A DNA stretch of 64,000 nt from Lachnospiraceae bacterium (GCA_017436305.1 JAFSDJ010000087.1:1-64000), one strand, 5' to 3'. Positions 16,395 through 25,071 are shown, numbered from the stretch's first letter. The notes: a model not told the origin generated them from the sequence alone. Numbers and translations are program-made.

Positions 16395-17993
16395 ATGAAT
16401 AGAAAAGAATTTCGCGAAAATGTAAAAGTGCATGGAAAAAGAGCAAAAGAAAAAGGAATTGTGATTTTAGCCCGTCTGTTGTTTGGGCGGACTATGGTAA
16501 CAATTCTTTTATTGCTGTTGCAAATTATTACATTAGTTGTGGCATTTAAATGGTTTCAAAACTATACCGACTGGTTTTATCACATTATGGTGGTATTATC
16601 TGCAGCTTTTGTAATTTATATTGTAAACAGCAAGGAAAATCCTGCCTTTAAATTATCTTGGATGTTTCCACTCTGTGCATTTCCTGTATTTGGAGCTGCT
16701 TTATTTTTATTTGTGTGGATTAATCCGGGAAGCTTTGGCTTACAGCAAAAGCTAAGACGCCGGATTGAAGAAACCAGGGACTTATTAAAAACAAGCAAAA
16801 GGGTACAGGAAAAGTTAAGAAATGAGTCGGCAGATTTAAGAGGGATTTCTCATTATATTGAAACCATGAACGGTTTCCCTACTTTAGATGGCACAGAGGC
16901 TGAGTATTTTCCACTTGGGGAGGAAAAGTACGAAGACCTTTTAGTGGAGTTAAAAAAAGCGGAAAAATTTATTTTTTTAGAATACTTCATTATAGGGCGG
17001 GGAATTATGTGGGATTCCATTTTAGATATTTTGAAGGAAAAGGCAAAAGAGGGCGTAGAAGTAAGAGTTATGTATGATGGTATGTGTGCTCTTGTTAATT
17101 TGCCTTATCATTATCCGAAAGAATTAGAAACATATGGAATTAAGGCAAAGGCCTTTTCCCCTATAAAACCTCTTTTGTCTACCAGACAAAATAACAGGGA
17201 CCACAGAAAGATTTTTATTATAGATGGAAAAACAGCATACACAGGTGGTATTAATCTGGCAGATGAATACATTAATGAAAAGGTCCGTTATGGGCATTGG
17301 AAGGATGCTTCAATCCGGCTAAAAGGAGACGCAGTGCGCAGTTTTACGGTTATGTTTCTGCAAATGTGGAATTTGGATGAGTCAGGAAAGGAGGATTACA
17401 AAAGGTATGTATTTGCAGATTGTGAATCAAAGCAGGAAGAATGCAACGGTTATGTCATTCCTTATAATGATGACCCTACCAATCGTTTGGATATTGCGAA
17501 AAATGTGTATCTGGATATTTTAAACAGGGCGGAAAAATATGTGTATATTATGACACCTTATTTAATATTAGATAACGAGACTGTAGTTGCCCTGACTTTT
17601 GCTGCCGGGCGAGGAGTGGATGTAAAAATTTTGATGCCTCACGTGCCCGATAAAAAAGTGGCTTTTTATATTGCAAGAACTTATTACACACAGCTTTTGG
17701 GAGCAGGTGTGAAAATTTATGAATACGTACCTGGGTTTTTACATTCCAAGGTCTGGGTATCAGATGATGTAAAAGCGGTAGTTGGCAGCATTAACCTGGA
17801 TTATAGAAGTTTATATGAGCATTTTGAATGTGCGGTATATTTGTATAAAAGCAAAGAAGTGGAACAGATTAAAGAAGATTTTGCTAAAACTTTGGAAAAG
17901 TGTATGGAAATTACCTTAGGTGATTATAAGCGATTTTCTCTGATTACAAGAGTTATAGGAAGAATATTCAGGCTTGTTGGTCCTTTAATGTAG
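16395..17993 (+). CDS. cls: Cardiolipin synthase (PLD type)
   Basis: A 532-residue membrane enzyme that joins two phosphatidylglycerol molecules into cardiolipin. Two or three N-terminal hydrophobic segments (about 25-110) are followed by two phospholipase-D HKD motifs: 'HRKIFIIDGKTAYTGGIN' at His270 and 'HSKVWVSDDVKAVVGSIN' at His450. The length is typical of bacterial Cls with a PLDc_N region. AAGGAA lies 8 bp before the ATG. It is divergent from the MerR regulator and may be its target. A confusion with other PLD-type enzymes is unlikely, given the N-terminal membrane part. Confidence 0.93.
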   Translation: MNRKEFRENVKVHGKRAKEKGIVILARLLFGRTMVTILLLLLQIITLVVAFKWFQNYTDWFYHIMVVLSAAFVIYIVNSKENPAFKLSWMFPLCAFPVFGAALFLFVWINPGSFGLQQKLRRRIEETRDLLKTSKRVQEKLRNESADLRGISHYIETMNGFPTLDGTEAEYFPLGEEKYEDLLVELKKAEKFIFLEYFIIGRGIMWDSILDILKEKAKEGVEVRVMYDGMCALVNLPYHYPKELETYGIKAKAFSPIKPLLSTRQNNRDHRKIFIIDGKTAYTGGINLADEYINEKVRYGHWKDASIRLKGDAVRSFTVMFLQMWNLDESGKEDYKRYVFADCESKQEECNGYVIPYNDDPTNRLDIAKNVYLDILNRAEKYVYIMTPYLILDNETVVALTFAAGRGVDVKILMPHVPDKKVAFYIARTYYTQLLGAGVKIYEYVPGFLHSKVWVSDDVKAVVGSINLDYRSLYEHFECAVYLYKSKEVEQIKEDFAKTLEKCMEITLGDYKRFSLITRVIGRIFRLVGPLM

Positions 17994-18049
17994 AAGTTTA
18001 GCAACTATTCATAAATTACGAATTTTATAAAATTTTAAGAGATCCATCA

Positions 18050-18078
18050 TTGTAAAGAAGAGAAAAGATATGTAATAT
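18050..18078 (+). promoter_or_regulatory. Promoter of the HAAS-domain gene
   Basis: TTGTAA (18050-18055), a 17-bp spacer and TAATAT (18073-18078), 48 bp before the start codon. Confidence 0.6.
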
Positions 18079-18126
18079 AAGAAAAAGACAATTTGTGGAA
18101 GGAAAAGAAAAGGGAAAGGGCAGTTT

Positions 18127-18558
18127 ATGAATAAATACCAATTCGTACAAAGTCTTAGAAGGGCACTAACAGGAAAAATTGATGGAAGAGAATTAGAAGA
18201 TACTATCCGCTATTATGAAGACTATATTGATACGGAAATAAAAAAAGGAAAAATAGAAAGCCAGGTGCTTACAGAATTAGGCGATCCAAGACTGATTGCC
18301 AAAAGCATTATTTCGGTAAAAGGTGTTTCTTATACGGAAACAGAAGATAGTGGATATAGCAGGCAGGTATGGCGGGAAGAGGATTTCAAGAAAAGCAAAG
18401 AAAAAAAAATACCAGGGTGGCTTATTGCATTACTGGTTATTTTAGCAATTATTGTTATTTTTGGAATTGCATTTTCCGTAATTTGGTCTTTGTTACCAAT
18501 TATTATTCCAATATTTGTAATTGTTTCCATATGCAGGTTTTTATTTAACCGGAGATAG
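18127..18558 (+). CDS. DUF1700/HAAS-domain membrane protein
   Basis: A 143-residue protein. Residues 1-65 ('FVQSLRRALTGKIDGRELEDTIRYYEDYIDTEI...VLTELGDPRLIAKSII') match the HAAS helical domain of the DUF1700 family, and a Lys-rich linker leads to two hydrophobic segments (about 95-140). HAAS proteins in Firmicutes commonly pair with a PadR-type regulator or DUF4097 adhesin-like protein as membrane-linked sensors. Neither partner is adjacent here, which makes this copy an orphan. The promoter and SD are good. Confidence 0.8.
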   Translation: MNKYQFVQSLRRALTGKIDGRELEDTIRYYEDYIDTEIKKGKIESQVLTELGDPRLIAKSIISVKGVSYTETEDSGYSRQVWREEDFKKSKEKKIPGWLIALLVILAIIVIFGIAFSVIWSLLPIIIPIFVIVSICRFLFNRR

Positions 18559-18590
18559 CAGGAAATAAAATGCAGTAGCAGCCAAAAAAA

Positions 18591-18618
18591 GAAGGATTAT
18601 CCGGGAAGATAATCCTTC
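18591..18618. terminator. 11-bp hairpin preceded by an A-tract
   Basis: GAAGGATTATC (18591-18601) pairs perfectly with GATAATCCTTC (18608-18618). The A7 run lies on the 5' side, so the U-tract would serve a minus-strand transcript; on the plus strand it is an imperfect terminator. The 300 bp between 18559 and 18858 hold only this hairpin and the promoter below. Confidence 0.5.
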
Positions 18619-18769
18619 ATGAGGGGAGTATAAATAATTATATAAGGGTTGAACAAGAAGTATTTCTTGTTACAAGTTTATTATAGTACAAATTTACTAA
18701 TTTGGCAAGAGAAAATTTTTAAAAAATAGTACTTTGGAACTAAATGGAAATAAAAAAAGAAAAAAGAAC

Positions 18770-18798
18770 GTATAAAGGTAAATTTTCTTCACATACTA
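18770..18798 (+). promoter_or_regulatory. SigG/SigF-like (forespore) promoter candidate
   Basis: GTATA (18770-18774), a 17-bp spacer and CATACTA (18792-18798) fit the Bacillus/Clostridium SigG pattern (GHATR, N17-18, CATnnTA), about 60 bp before the Asn-rich mini-gene. No SigA-type promoter is evident there. Confidence 0.4.
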
Positions 18799-18858
18799 TT
18801 TGTGTATTAAAAAGCAACTGCCTTTTAATAACATTATTTGTAATAGGAGAAAACAGAT

Positions 18859-19056
18859 ATGTCAAAGAATGATTACAGCAACGACAGCACACAGAACAAA
18901 GCATCAAACACTACACAGCAGAAAAACAGCCAGAATGCAGATAGCACAAATTGCTATGGCAAAGATAAAACAAGCAATGCAAACAATGCAAACAATGCAA
19001 ATAATGCAAACAATGCAAATAACGCAAACAATGCAAACAGCACAAATAAGAGATAA
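18859..19056 (+). CDS. Asn-rich low-complexity small protein, possibly spore-associated
   Basis: A 65-residue hydrophilic protein rich in Asn, Ser, Thr, Gln and Lys. It ends in seven Ala-Asn-Asn triplets (residues 41-61) encoded by a 9-bp tandem repeat, and it contains a single Cys. AGGAG lies 10 bp before ATG 18859, and a strong terminator follows, so it is a bona fide transcription unit. The SigG-like promoter and the composition recall small forespore or coat proteins of clostridia, but I recognise no family. The same DNA read in the +1 frame gives a Met-Gln-Thr repeat that lacks a ribosome site. Confidence 0.6.
   Translation: MSKNDYSNDSTQNKASNTTQQKNSQNADSTNCYGKDKTSNANNANNANNANNANNANNANSTNKR
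18976..19041 (+). repeat. 9-bp tandem repeat (GCAAACAAT type, about 7 units)
   Basis: Units GCAAACAAT/GCAAATAAT/GCAAATAAC encode Ala-Asn-Asn. The few differences are silent third-position changes, which points to selection on the peptide or to recent slippage. Confidence 0.9.
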
Positions 19057-19074
19057 GGAATAAGCAGAATCAGG

Positions 19075-19101
19075 AAAGAGGAGTGTATGCTCCTCTTTTT
19101 T
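19075..19101 (+). terminator. Terminator of the Asn-rich gene
   Basis: AAAGAGGAG (19075-19083) pairs with CTCCTCTTT around TGTATG, followed by T6. Confidence 0.92.
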
Positions 19102-19238
19102 GTGTTATTAATTTCCGGTATGATGGTTAAAGTTCGCATTGTTTCAGGTAACTTATACTGTTGTTCGTACAGAACCGGCATCAGAACCGGCAGAAAGAAA
19201 TGCTTGCCCACATGATAATTTCTTGTTAAGATATAATT

Positions 19239-20381
19239 ATGAAAACATATGAATTAATAGCACCATGCCATTTTGGCTTGGAGGCAGTATTAAAAAGAGA
19301 AATTATTGATTTAGGATATGATATTTTACAGGTAGAAGATGGTCGTGTAACGTTTCTTGGAGATGCAGACGCAATTTGCAGAGCCAATATTTTTTTGCGT
19401 ACAGCAGAGAGAATCTTATTAAAGGTTGGTAGCTTTCATGCCGAAACCTTTGAAGAGTTGTTTCAGGGAACGAAAAGCCTGCCCTGGGAGGAGTATATAC
19501 CAAAAGATGGAAGATTTTGGGTGGCGAAGGCGGCCAGTGTAAAAAGTAAGCTTTTTAGTCCTTCTGATATACAATCTATCATGAAAAAAGCAATGGTAGA
19601 GCGCATGAAACAGAAATATCAGCTATCCTGGTTTGAAGAAACAGGAGAATCTTACCCTGTGAGAGTGTTTTTGAAAAAAGATGATGTAACAGTGGCATTA
19701 GATACTACGGGAGAATCCCTTCATAAGAGAGGATATCGCAAATTCACTGCCAAAGCACCTATTGCGGAAAATCTGGCAGCAGCCCTGATTATGTTAAGTC
19801 CCTGGAATAAAGAGAGGATTTTGGTAGATCCATTTTGTGGTAGTGGTACCATACCTATTGAGGCAGCCTTAATGGCGGCTGGTGTTGCACCGGGGATGAA
19901 CCGTAGCTTTTTAAGTGAAGAGTGGGGGCATCTTATTTCAAGAAAAGATTGGTACGATACCGTTGATGAGGCTAATGAACTGGTAGACTTTTCAGTGCAG
20001 GTAGACATACAGGGCTATGACTTATCAGAAGATATGGTAAAGATAGCAAGGGCTAATGCAAAGTTAGCAGGGGTAGAGCATCTTATTCATTTCCAAAGAA
20101 GAGATGTGGCAGCACTCAGTCATCCGAAAAAGTACGGATTTGTTATTACAAACCCGCCTTATGGAGAAAGACTGGAGGAGAAGCAGGCACTTCCCCCATT
20201 GTATACTACCATTGGGGAACGGTTTATGAGTCTGGATTCCTGGTCCATGTATTTGATTACATCTTATGAGGAAGCGGAAAAATATATTGGCAGGAAAGCA
20301 GATAAAAACAGAAAAATATACAATGGCATGATGAAAACCTATTTATATCAGTTTATGGGACCGAGACCACCGAAAAAATAA
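19239..20381 (+). CDS. THUMP-domain RNA (guanine-N2) methyltransferase, RlmL/YpsC family
   Basis: A 380-residue enzyme. An N-terminal THUMP/ferredoxin-like RNA-binding part ('MKTYELIAPCHFGLEAVLKREI...', about 1-160) precedes a Rossmann methyltransferase with 'LVDPFCGSGTIPIEAALMAAG' and the NPPY catalytic motif in 'ITNPPYGERL' (about residue 305). The family methylates 23S rRNA guanine (N2). The start is fixed by the conserved N-terminus, although no clear ribosome site precedes ATG 19239. It is the first gene of a four-gene operon with an amidase, rdgB and a phosphodiesterase. Confidence 0.92.
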   Translation: MKTYELIAPCHFGLEAVLKREIIDLGYDILQVEDGRVTFLGDADAICRANIFLRTAERILLKVGSFHAETFEELFQGTKSLPWEEYIPKDGRFWVAKAASVKSKLFSPSDIQSIMKKAMVERMKQKYQLSWFEETGESYPVRVFLKKDDVTVALDTTGESLHKRGYRKFTAKAPIAENLAAALIMLSPWNKERILVDPFCGSGTIPIEAALMAAGVAPGMNRSFLSEEWGHLISRKDWYDTVDEANELVDFSVQVDIQGYDLSEDMVKIARANAKLAGVEHLIHFQRRDVAALSHPKKYGFVITNPPYGERLEEKQALPPLYTTIGERFMSLDSWSMYLITSYEEAEKYIGRKADKNRKIYNGMMKTYLYQFMGPRPPKK

Positions 20382-20394
20382 AAGCAGGGATACG

Positions 20395-21462
20395 ATGACA
20401 AAGAAATATAACAGACTTCTTTTTGTTTATAGCAGTATTTTAGGAATTGTGGCTATGGTAGTTATGATTGCATACTGTATACAAAGAGGCGGCAAAAATG
20501 TGGAAGAAGTAAGCCAGAATCAGGCAGACGTTTTGAGAGAAGACAGTTTGAAAACTATAGTAGAGTTAGATGCTATTTATGAAAGAAAACAGACAAATAG
20601 CGAGTATTTGTGCATTCCTTTAGGGGATGAGACAAAGGAAAACCAGATTTCAGTGGAAAATAATCTGATGAAGCAGACTCTGACTATCAATATTGAGAAG
20701 CTTAAACCGGATTACTTTTATGAGCATAAGCTATCTGGAAATATAGAAAAAGTTCAGGAAATTGCCTATGATAGCAATTCCAGAGATACATGCCTTGTAA
20801 TCAAATATAAGGAAATTTTAGAATATGAAAGCACCTTTGAAAATGGCTGTTTATACATCGGTTTTATGTCTCCAAGAGAAAAATATGATAAAATATTAGT
20901 AATCGATCCGGCACATGGAGGGGATGAAAGTGGTATTTGCATAGAAAACCTGGTGGAAAAGGATTTAACGCTGGATATTGCGTTAAGACTTAAAAAGCTT
21001 TTGGATGAGACTGATATAAAAGTGTATTACACAAGACTTTCTGATGAAAATAAAACAATGGAACAGATAATCAATCTGGCAAATAGCACAAAAGCAGATA
21101 TGTTTTTAAGTATTCATGGAGCATTGGAAGAAACGGACACCAGTATATATGGTATTACCTCCTACTACAATGAAACCTTTTTTATTCCTAATTTCAGTAG
21201 TTCGGATTTTGCCTATCTGGTAGAAGAGAAAGTTACCCAAAATGCTTCTGCAAAAGCTCTGGGTCTTGTGGCAGGAGATGAGAATATGTATCTGGTAAGA
21301 GGTGCCCAGGTACCGGTTGCTTTGGTAGAAGTAGGCTATTTTAGTAACAAACAGGAAAGAATCTTATTGTCAAGAGAGGACTATAAAGATAAAATAGCAA
21401 AAGGACTTTATGAGGCGATTTTAGCCTCTTATGAAGAATTAGAAATGGAAGTAGAGAAATAA
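20395..21462 (+). CDS. N-acetylmuramoyl-L-alanine amidase (Amidase_3), membrane-anchored
   Basis: A 355-residue protein with an N-terminal signal-anchor (about 8-28), an all-beta middle region that resembles an AMIN-like wall-targeting domain (about 50-155), and an Amidase_3 domain from about 160. Zinc-site residues are His in 'VIDPAHGGDESG', Glu in 'LVEKDLTLDIALRL' and His in 'LSIHGA'; the catalytic Glu is in 'ALVEVGYFSN'. It hydrolyses the amide bond between muramic acid and the stem peptide. It follows the RNA methyltransferase by 13 bp and precedes rdgB by 1 bp, so it is operonic. It differs from the lipoprotein amidase at 11.1 kb. Confidence 0.88.
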   Translation: MTKKYNRLLFVYSSILGIVAMVVMIAYCIQRGGKNVEEVSQNQADVLREDSLKTIVELDAIYERKQTNSEYLCIPLGDETKENQISVENNLMKQTLTINIEKLKPDYFYEHKLSGNIEKVQEIAYDSNSRDTCLVIKYKEILEYESTFENGCLYIGFMSPREKYDKILVIDPAHGGDESGICIENLVEKDLTLDIALRLKKLLDETDIKVYYTRLSDENKTMEQIINLANSTKADMFLSIHGALEETDTSIYGITSYYNETFFIPNFSSSDFAYLVEEKVTQNASAKALGLVAGDENMYLVRGAQVPVALVEVGYFSNKQERILLSREDYKDKIAKGLYEAILASYEELEMEVEK

Positions 21463-21463
21463 T

Positions 21464-22060
21464 ATGAGACAGATTATTTTTGCAACGGGAAATCAGGGAA
21501 AAGTAAAAGAAGTACAGGCGATTATGGCAGATATGGATGTGGAAGTACTTTCTTTAAAGCAGGCTGGCATTTCAGTGGACATAGAAGAAAATGGCACAAC
21601 CTTTGAAGAAAATGCCGTTATTAAAGCAAAAGAAATTGCCAAGCTCACGGATGCAGTAGTGCTTGCAGATGACTCAGGATTAGAAATTGATTATTTAAAC
21701 AAGGAGCCGGGGATATATTCTGCCAGATACTTGGGAGAAGATACTCCTTATACAGAAAAAAACAGGATTATTTTAGAACGTATGTCAGGTGTAGAAACAG
21801 AAAAAAGAACAGCCAGATTCATTTGTGCCATGGCGGCGGTTTTTCCTGATGGCAGTGTGATTACAACGACAGGTATTATGGAAGGTGTAATTGCATACGA
21901 AATAAAAGGTGAAAATGGCTTTGGCTATGATCCCATTTTTTATTTGCCGGAATATAGTATGACTTCTGCCCAAATTAGCAGTGAAGAAAAAAATAAAATC
22001 AGTCATAGAGGCAAAGCTTTGCAGCTTATGAAAGCGGAATTTTTAAAGAAATGGCAGTAA
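21464..22060 (+). CDS. rdgB: XTP/dITP diphosphatase (RdgB/HAM1 family)
   Basis: A 198-residue house-cleaning enzyme that hydrolyses non-canonical purine NTPs (XTP, dITP) to the monophosphate. Family motifs are visible in order: 'IFATGNQGKVKEVQAIM' at the N-terminus, 'TFEENAVIKAKEIA', 'VVLADDSGLEIDYLNKEPGIYSARYLGE', 'GENGFGYDPIFYLPE' and 'KNKISHRGKALQLM'. It is full length and starts 1 bp after the amidase stop, probably by translational coupling. Confidence 0.96.
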   Translation: MRQIIFATGNQGKVKEVQAIMADMDVEVLSLKQAGISVDIEENGTTFEENAVIKAKEIAKLTDAVVLADDSGLEIDYLNKEPGIYSARYLGEDTPYTEKNRIILERMSGVETEKRTARFICAMAAVFPDGSVITTTGIMEGVIAYEIKGENGFGYDPIFYLPEYSMTSAQISSEEKNKISHRGKALQLMKAEFLKKWQ

Positions 22061-22091
22061 AGAAAAGGAAAGAAAACGGAGCAGAGTTCAT

Positions 22092-22571
22092 ATGAGAGTG
22101 CTTATTGTTAGCGATACACACAGACAAAATGATAATTTTTTGCGCGTAGTGGAAAGAGAGCGTCCTATCGATTTGGTAATTCATTGCGGCGATTCAGAAG
22201 GAAGTGAATATTTAATTTGTGAAAGTTCGGGGTGTCCTGTTCATATTGTTTGTGGCAATAATGATTTTTTTTCTGAACTGCCAAGGGAAATTGAATTGGA
22301 AATAGGAAAATACAAAGCTTTAATTACCCATGGGCACAATTATTATGTTTCTATGGACAATGAAACCTTAAAAAAGTATGCTATGTCAAAGGATAAGAAT
22401 TTAGTTTTTTATGGTCATACTCACCGGCCGGTGATTGATATTAAAAAAAATATTATTGCAATTAATCCGGGAAGTCTTTCCTATCCAAGACAGGATGGGA
22501 AGCGCCCTACCTACATTATTATGGATATAAGTGAAGATGGCGAAGCTCATTTTGAAATAAAATTTGTATAG
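22092..22571 (+). CDS. YfcE/MJ0936 family metallophosphoesterase
   Basis: A 159-residue calcineurin-like phosphoesterase of the small YfcE group. Metal-binding motifs are 'SDTH' near residue 7-10, 'HCGDSEG', 'GNND', 'THGH' and 'YGHTHRP'. Such proteins hydrolyse phosphodiesters in vitro; the physiological substrate is usually unknown. It closes the operon with rdgB, a frequent pairing in Firmicutes. The start ATG follows a GGAGCAG site. Confidence 0.93.
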   Translation: MRVLIVSDTHRQNDNFLRVVERERPIDLVIHCGDSEGSEYLICESSGCPVHIVCGNNDFFSELPREIELEIGKYKALITHGHNYYVSMDNETLKKYAMSKDKNLVFYGHTHRPVIDIKKNIIAINPGSLSYPRQDGKRPTYIIMDISEDGEAHFEIKFV

Positions 22572-22641
22572 GCGAAAAATCCCTAAAATACGGGAAAAAA
22601 TACCGATTGAAAATTTTCTTAAAAAAAATTTAAAAAATGTG

Positions 22642-22670
22642 TTGACAAGTAAGAATAGGTATTGTATACT
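22642..22670 (+). promoter_or_regulatory. Promoter of the six-tRNA operon
   Basis: TTGACA (22642-22647), a 17-bp spacer and TATACT (22665-22670), 40 bp before tRNA-Pro: near-consensus, as expected for stable RNA. Confidence 0.9.
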
Positions 22671-22709
22671 AGGTCTTGCGTTAAGGCAATGAGCTGAAAC
22701 GAAAAGCAA

Positions 22710-22784
22710 CGGGGTGTGGCTCAGCTTGGCTAGAGCGCCTGGTTTGGGACCAGGAGGTCGCAGGTTCGAATCCTGTCACCCCGA
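22710..22784 (+). tRNA. tRNA-Pro (TGG)
   Basis: Acceptor CGGGGTG pairs with CACCCCG (22777-22783); the anticodon loop TTTGGGA gives TGG. First tRNA of the operon. Confidence 0.97.
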
Positions 22785-22816
22785 CTGGTTATAACCTAAA
22801 GTTCATATTTAAATTT

Positions 22817-22887
22817 GCGGGTGTAGTTCAATGGTAGAACACTAGCCTTCCAAGCTAGATACGTGGGTTCGATTCCCATCACCCGCT
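22817..22887 (+). tRNA. tRNA-Gly (TCC)
   Basis: Acceptor GCGGGTG pairs with CACCCGC (22880-22886); the anticodon loop CTTCCAA gives TCC. Confidence 0.97.
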
Positions 22888-22893
22888 TTGTGT

Positions 22894-22967
<74 letters not shown>

Positions 22968-22992
22968 TTCAGGGTGAGAACTTGCCCAATAT

Positions 22993-23067
22993 GGTGGGTA
23001 TAGCGCAGTTGGTTAGCGCGCCAGATTGTGGCTCTGGAGGCCAAGGGTTCGAATCCCTTTATCCACC
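22993..23067 (+). tRNA. tRNA-His (GTG)
   Basis: Acceptor GTGGGTA (22994-23000) pairs with TATCCAC, with the extra G at -1 (22993) opposite C73, diagnostic of tRNA-His. The anticodon loop TTGTGGC gives GTG. Confidence 0.97.
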
Positions 23068-23121
23068 TTTTGTATATATTTTATATAATATGGGTATAAA
23101 ATATAGCAGGAAAGATGATAA

Positions 23122-23193
23122 TGGGCTATCGCCAAGCGGTAAGGCACAGGACTTTGACTCCTGCATTCGCAAGTTCGAATCTTGCTAGCCCAG
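23122..23193 (+). tRNA. tRNA-Gln (TTG)
   Basis: Acceptor TGGGCTA pairs with TAGCCCA (23186-23192); the anticodon loop CTTTGAC gives TTG. Confidence 0.97.
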
Positions 23194-23202
23194 TTATAAT
23201 AT

Positions 23203-23275
23203 GGGCCACTAGCTCAGGTGGTAGAGCACTTGACTTTTAATCAAGTTGTCCGGGGTTCGAGTCCCCGGTGGCTCA
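23203..23275 (+). tRNA. tRNA-Lys (TTT)
   Basis: Acceptor GGGCCAC pairs with GTGGCTC (23268-23274) with one G-U pair; the anticodon loop CTTTTAA gives TTT. Last of the operon. Confidence 0.97.
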
Positions 23276-23278
23276 CGA

Positions 23279-23316
23279 AATGTCTTTTGTGTAAAGATAC
23301 GCAAAAGACATTTTTT
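23279..23316 (+). terminator. Terminator of the six-tRNA operon
   Basis: AATGTCTTTTG pairs with CAAAAGACATT around a 12-nt loop, then T6. Confidence 0.93.
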
Positions 23317-23421
23317 ATGTGTAGGAAATGTTTTTTATATTTGCAGGGTATAGTGTGGTGCATGGGAAAATGTTTGGTTTTGAAAGCGTCTGGCTGACTT
23401 TTTCTATTGCAATTAATATGG

Positions 23422-23450
23422 TTGACAGCATATATTACATTTTTTATACT
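23422..23450 (+). promoter_or_regulatory. Promoter of the DUF4178/DUF350/aminopropyltransferase unit
   Basis: TTGACA (23422-23427), a 17-bp spacer and TATACT (23445-23450), with the same hexamers as the tRNA operon promoter, 55 bp before the first gene. Confidence 0.85.
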
Positions 23451-23505
23451 AATAGATAATGTGAACATAAGACATGTTGGAGAAAACAGGGAAACGGCTT
23501 AAGCT

Positions 23506-23952
23506 ATGACAGAAGAGTTATTGAATTTAAGGCAATATCAAACTATTAAAATTGGATGGAAAACATATACTGTCTGGGCAATGGTGAAGTTTACAGAGGG
23601 GAATTCCTATTGGCAGGAGTATGTGTTAAGGAGTACCAAAGGCGACAACGTTTATTATTTAGACGTAGAGCCTGCGGGAAAAGTGGCACTTCATGAAATG
23701 GTTCAGGAAAAGCTTGTACCGGATATGTTTATACAGTATGGGAGAAAGAAATATGAGCTTTTTCAAAAGGGTACAGCCAAAGTAGATTATTATTTTGGAT
23801 TTTCAGACGTGTATCAGTGGGAAAAGGTTTCTTATTATGAATATTTAGATGTAAAGAAGGAAAAAGAACTGTTTACCATTGAAGTATGGCATGATACTAC
23901 AGAATGTAGCATAGGGCGTTATATTCCCATTGATAAGATAAGTATTATATAA
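23506..23952 (+). CDS. DUF4178 protein
   Basis: A 148-residue soluble protein that consists of a single DUF4178 domain: 'IKIGWKTYTVWAMVKFTEGNSYWQEYVLRS...VYYLDVE', 'GTAKVDYYFGFSDVYQWEKVSYYEYLD', 'IEVWHD'. DUF4178 is a beta-rich domain of unknown function that recurs beside DUF350 membrane proteins and spermidine-synthase-like enzymes. It is the first of five co-directional genes that start after a tRNA terminator. The ribosome site is weak (AGGGA). The function is unknown; the context suggests an envelope or polyamine-linked role. Confidence 0.8.
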   Translation: MTEELLNLRQYQTIKIGWKTYTVWAMVKFTEGNSYWQEYVLRSTKGDNVYYLDVEPAGKVALHEMVQEKLVPDMFIQYGRKKYELFQKGTAKVDYYFGFSDVYQWEKVSYYEYLDVKKEKELFTIEVWHDTTECSIGRYIPIDKISII

Positions 23953-23994
23953 ATTTGTTGAATTTTGTAATGAGAAGATTGTAGAGGGAAGGAT

Positions 23995-25071
23995 ATGCAT
24001 TTAAGACAAGGTCAGGTTATTTATGTAACCGGCACTGAGTATACTGTTTGCGGAATGATTGCATTCAAAGAGGATACTTGGAGCTGGGAAGAGTATAAGT
24101 TAAAAAGCAACATAGGGCAGACGGAATGGCTTAGTGTTGAGGAGGATGATGGAGTTCTTATTTATTCTATCTACAGAGAAAGATATGACATACCAAATAG
24201 CAGCAGTATGAATATTATGATAGATGGAGAAAATTTTGAACTTTATGAAAAGGGTAAGGCAACCGTTACAGATTATTTTGGCCAGGTTGATGTGGACCGA
24301 TACGAGCGATGTGCCTATACCGAATATGCCAACGCTACGAAGGACAGATTTGTATCTTTTGAAAGCTGGGATGGCGAGATAGAAAAATCTACAGGAGTTC
24401 TTTTGAGAGCAGAACAGGTGCAGATTACGGAGGAAATAAGACAGGTTTCTTCTTTCGGAGGCTCAGGTTTTTCTTTTTCCGGTGGCGAAGGAAGTGGCAG
24501 TGGTTTAGGAAACAGTGTGAGCAAAATAGTGGGAATTGGTATTCTTCTCATATTTTTATTACCTATGATGTCAACGATACTTAACGGTTTAAAGAGCAAC
24601 CAGTTATCCTCTTATTTGGAAAACAGCAGTTACTTTACATACGTTACTTCGGTGACAAATTCCACCAACAATAAAAAGGCAAAGGTTTATGAAACCACAT
24701 TGTCCATTGAAGAAGCTGTAAAGATGATTATAGATGGAGTACCGGAGAATATTGAAACGGTATCTGAGGTTGCAAAAGAGGAAGGCGAAGAGGGAGACAA
24801 TAGTGTAGGGCTTAGTACTTCAAAAGAATATGCTTATGTATACCTTTCAGAAGACGGTAAAACTTACGTTCAGGTTTCCAGTAAATCATTTGTTTCGCAA
24901 AATCAAAATCCTTATCGCAGTCGTTACAGACGAAACAGATACTATCGTACATATTCCATGGGAAGCTATGGAAACACCAATTCGTCTTATACAAGTTATT
25001 TAAATTCTGCAAGACAAAGCAGTGTTAGTTCCAGAACATCTTCCGGTGGCGGAACAAGTTATGGAAAGTAA
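23995..25071 (+). CDS. DUF4178 protein with a transmembrane segment and low-complexity tail
   Basis: A 358-residue protein. Residues 1-145 repeat the DUF4178 domain of its neighbour ('YVTGTEYTVCGMIAFKEDTWSWEEYKL', 'GKATVTDYFGQVDVDRYERCAYTEY'). A Ser/Gly-rich linker follows (about 150-175), then one transmembrane segment (about 180-200), a soluble region, and a Ser/Tyr/Arg-rich tail ('RSRYRRNRYYRTYSMG...SSGGGTSYGK'). It probably anchors the DUF4178 module at the membrane. GGAAGG precedes the start. Its partners are the two DUF350 proteins and the membrane aminopropyltransferase downstream. Confidence 0.78.
   Translation: MHLRQGQVIYVTGTEYTVCGMIAFKEDTWSWEEYKLKSNIGQTEWLSVEEDDGVLIYSIYRERYDIPNSSSMNIMIDGENFELYEKGKATVTDYFGQVDVDRYERCAYTEYANATKDRFVSFESWDGEIEKSTGVLLRAEQVQITEEIRQVSSFGGSGFSFSGGEGSGSGLGNSVSKIVGIGILLIFLLPMMSTILNGLKSNQLSSYLENSSYFTYVTSVTNSTNNKKAKVYETTLSIEEAVKMIIDGVPENIETVSEVAKEEGEEGDNSVGLSTSKEYAYVYLSEDGKTYVQVSSKSFVSQNQNPYRSRYRRNRYYRTYSMGSYGNTNSSYTSYLNSARQSSVSSRTSSGGGTSYGK

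Noticed and set aside
18800-19063. A Met-Gln-Thr repeat frame in +1 relative to the Asn-rich gene.
   Set aside because: It lacks a ribosome site. The alternative frame has AGGAG at the right distance and silent third-position variation.
19230-19241. TATAAT immediately before the RNA methyltransferase ATG, as a leaderless promoter.
   Set aside because: The -10 box would overlap the start region, so transcription would begin inside the gene. The conserved N-terminus demands ATG 19239, so I treat it as chance.
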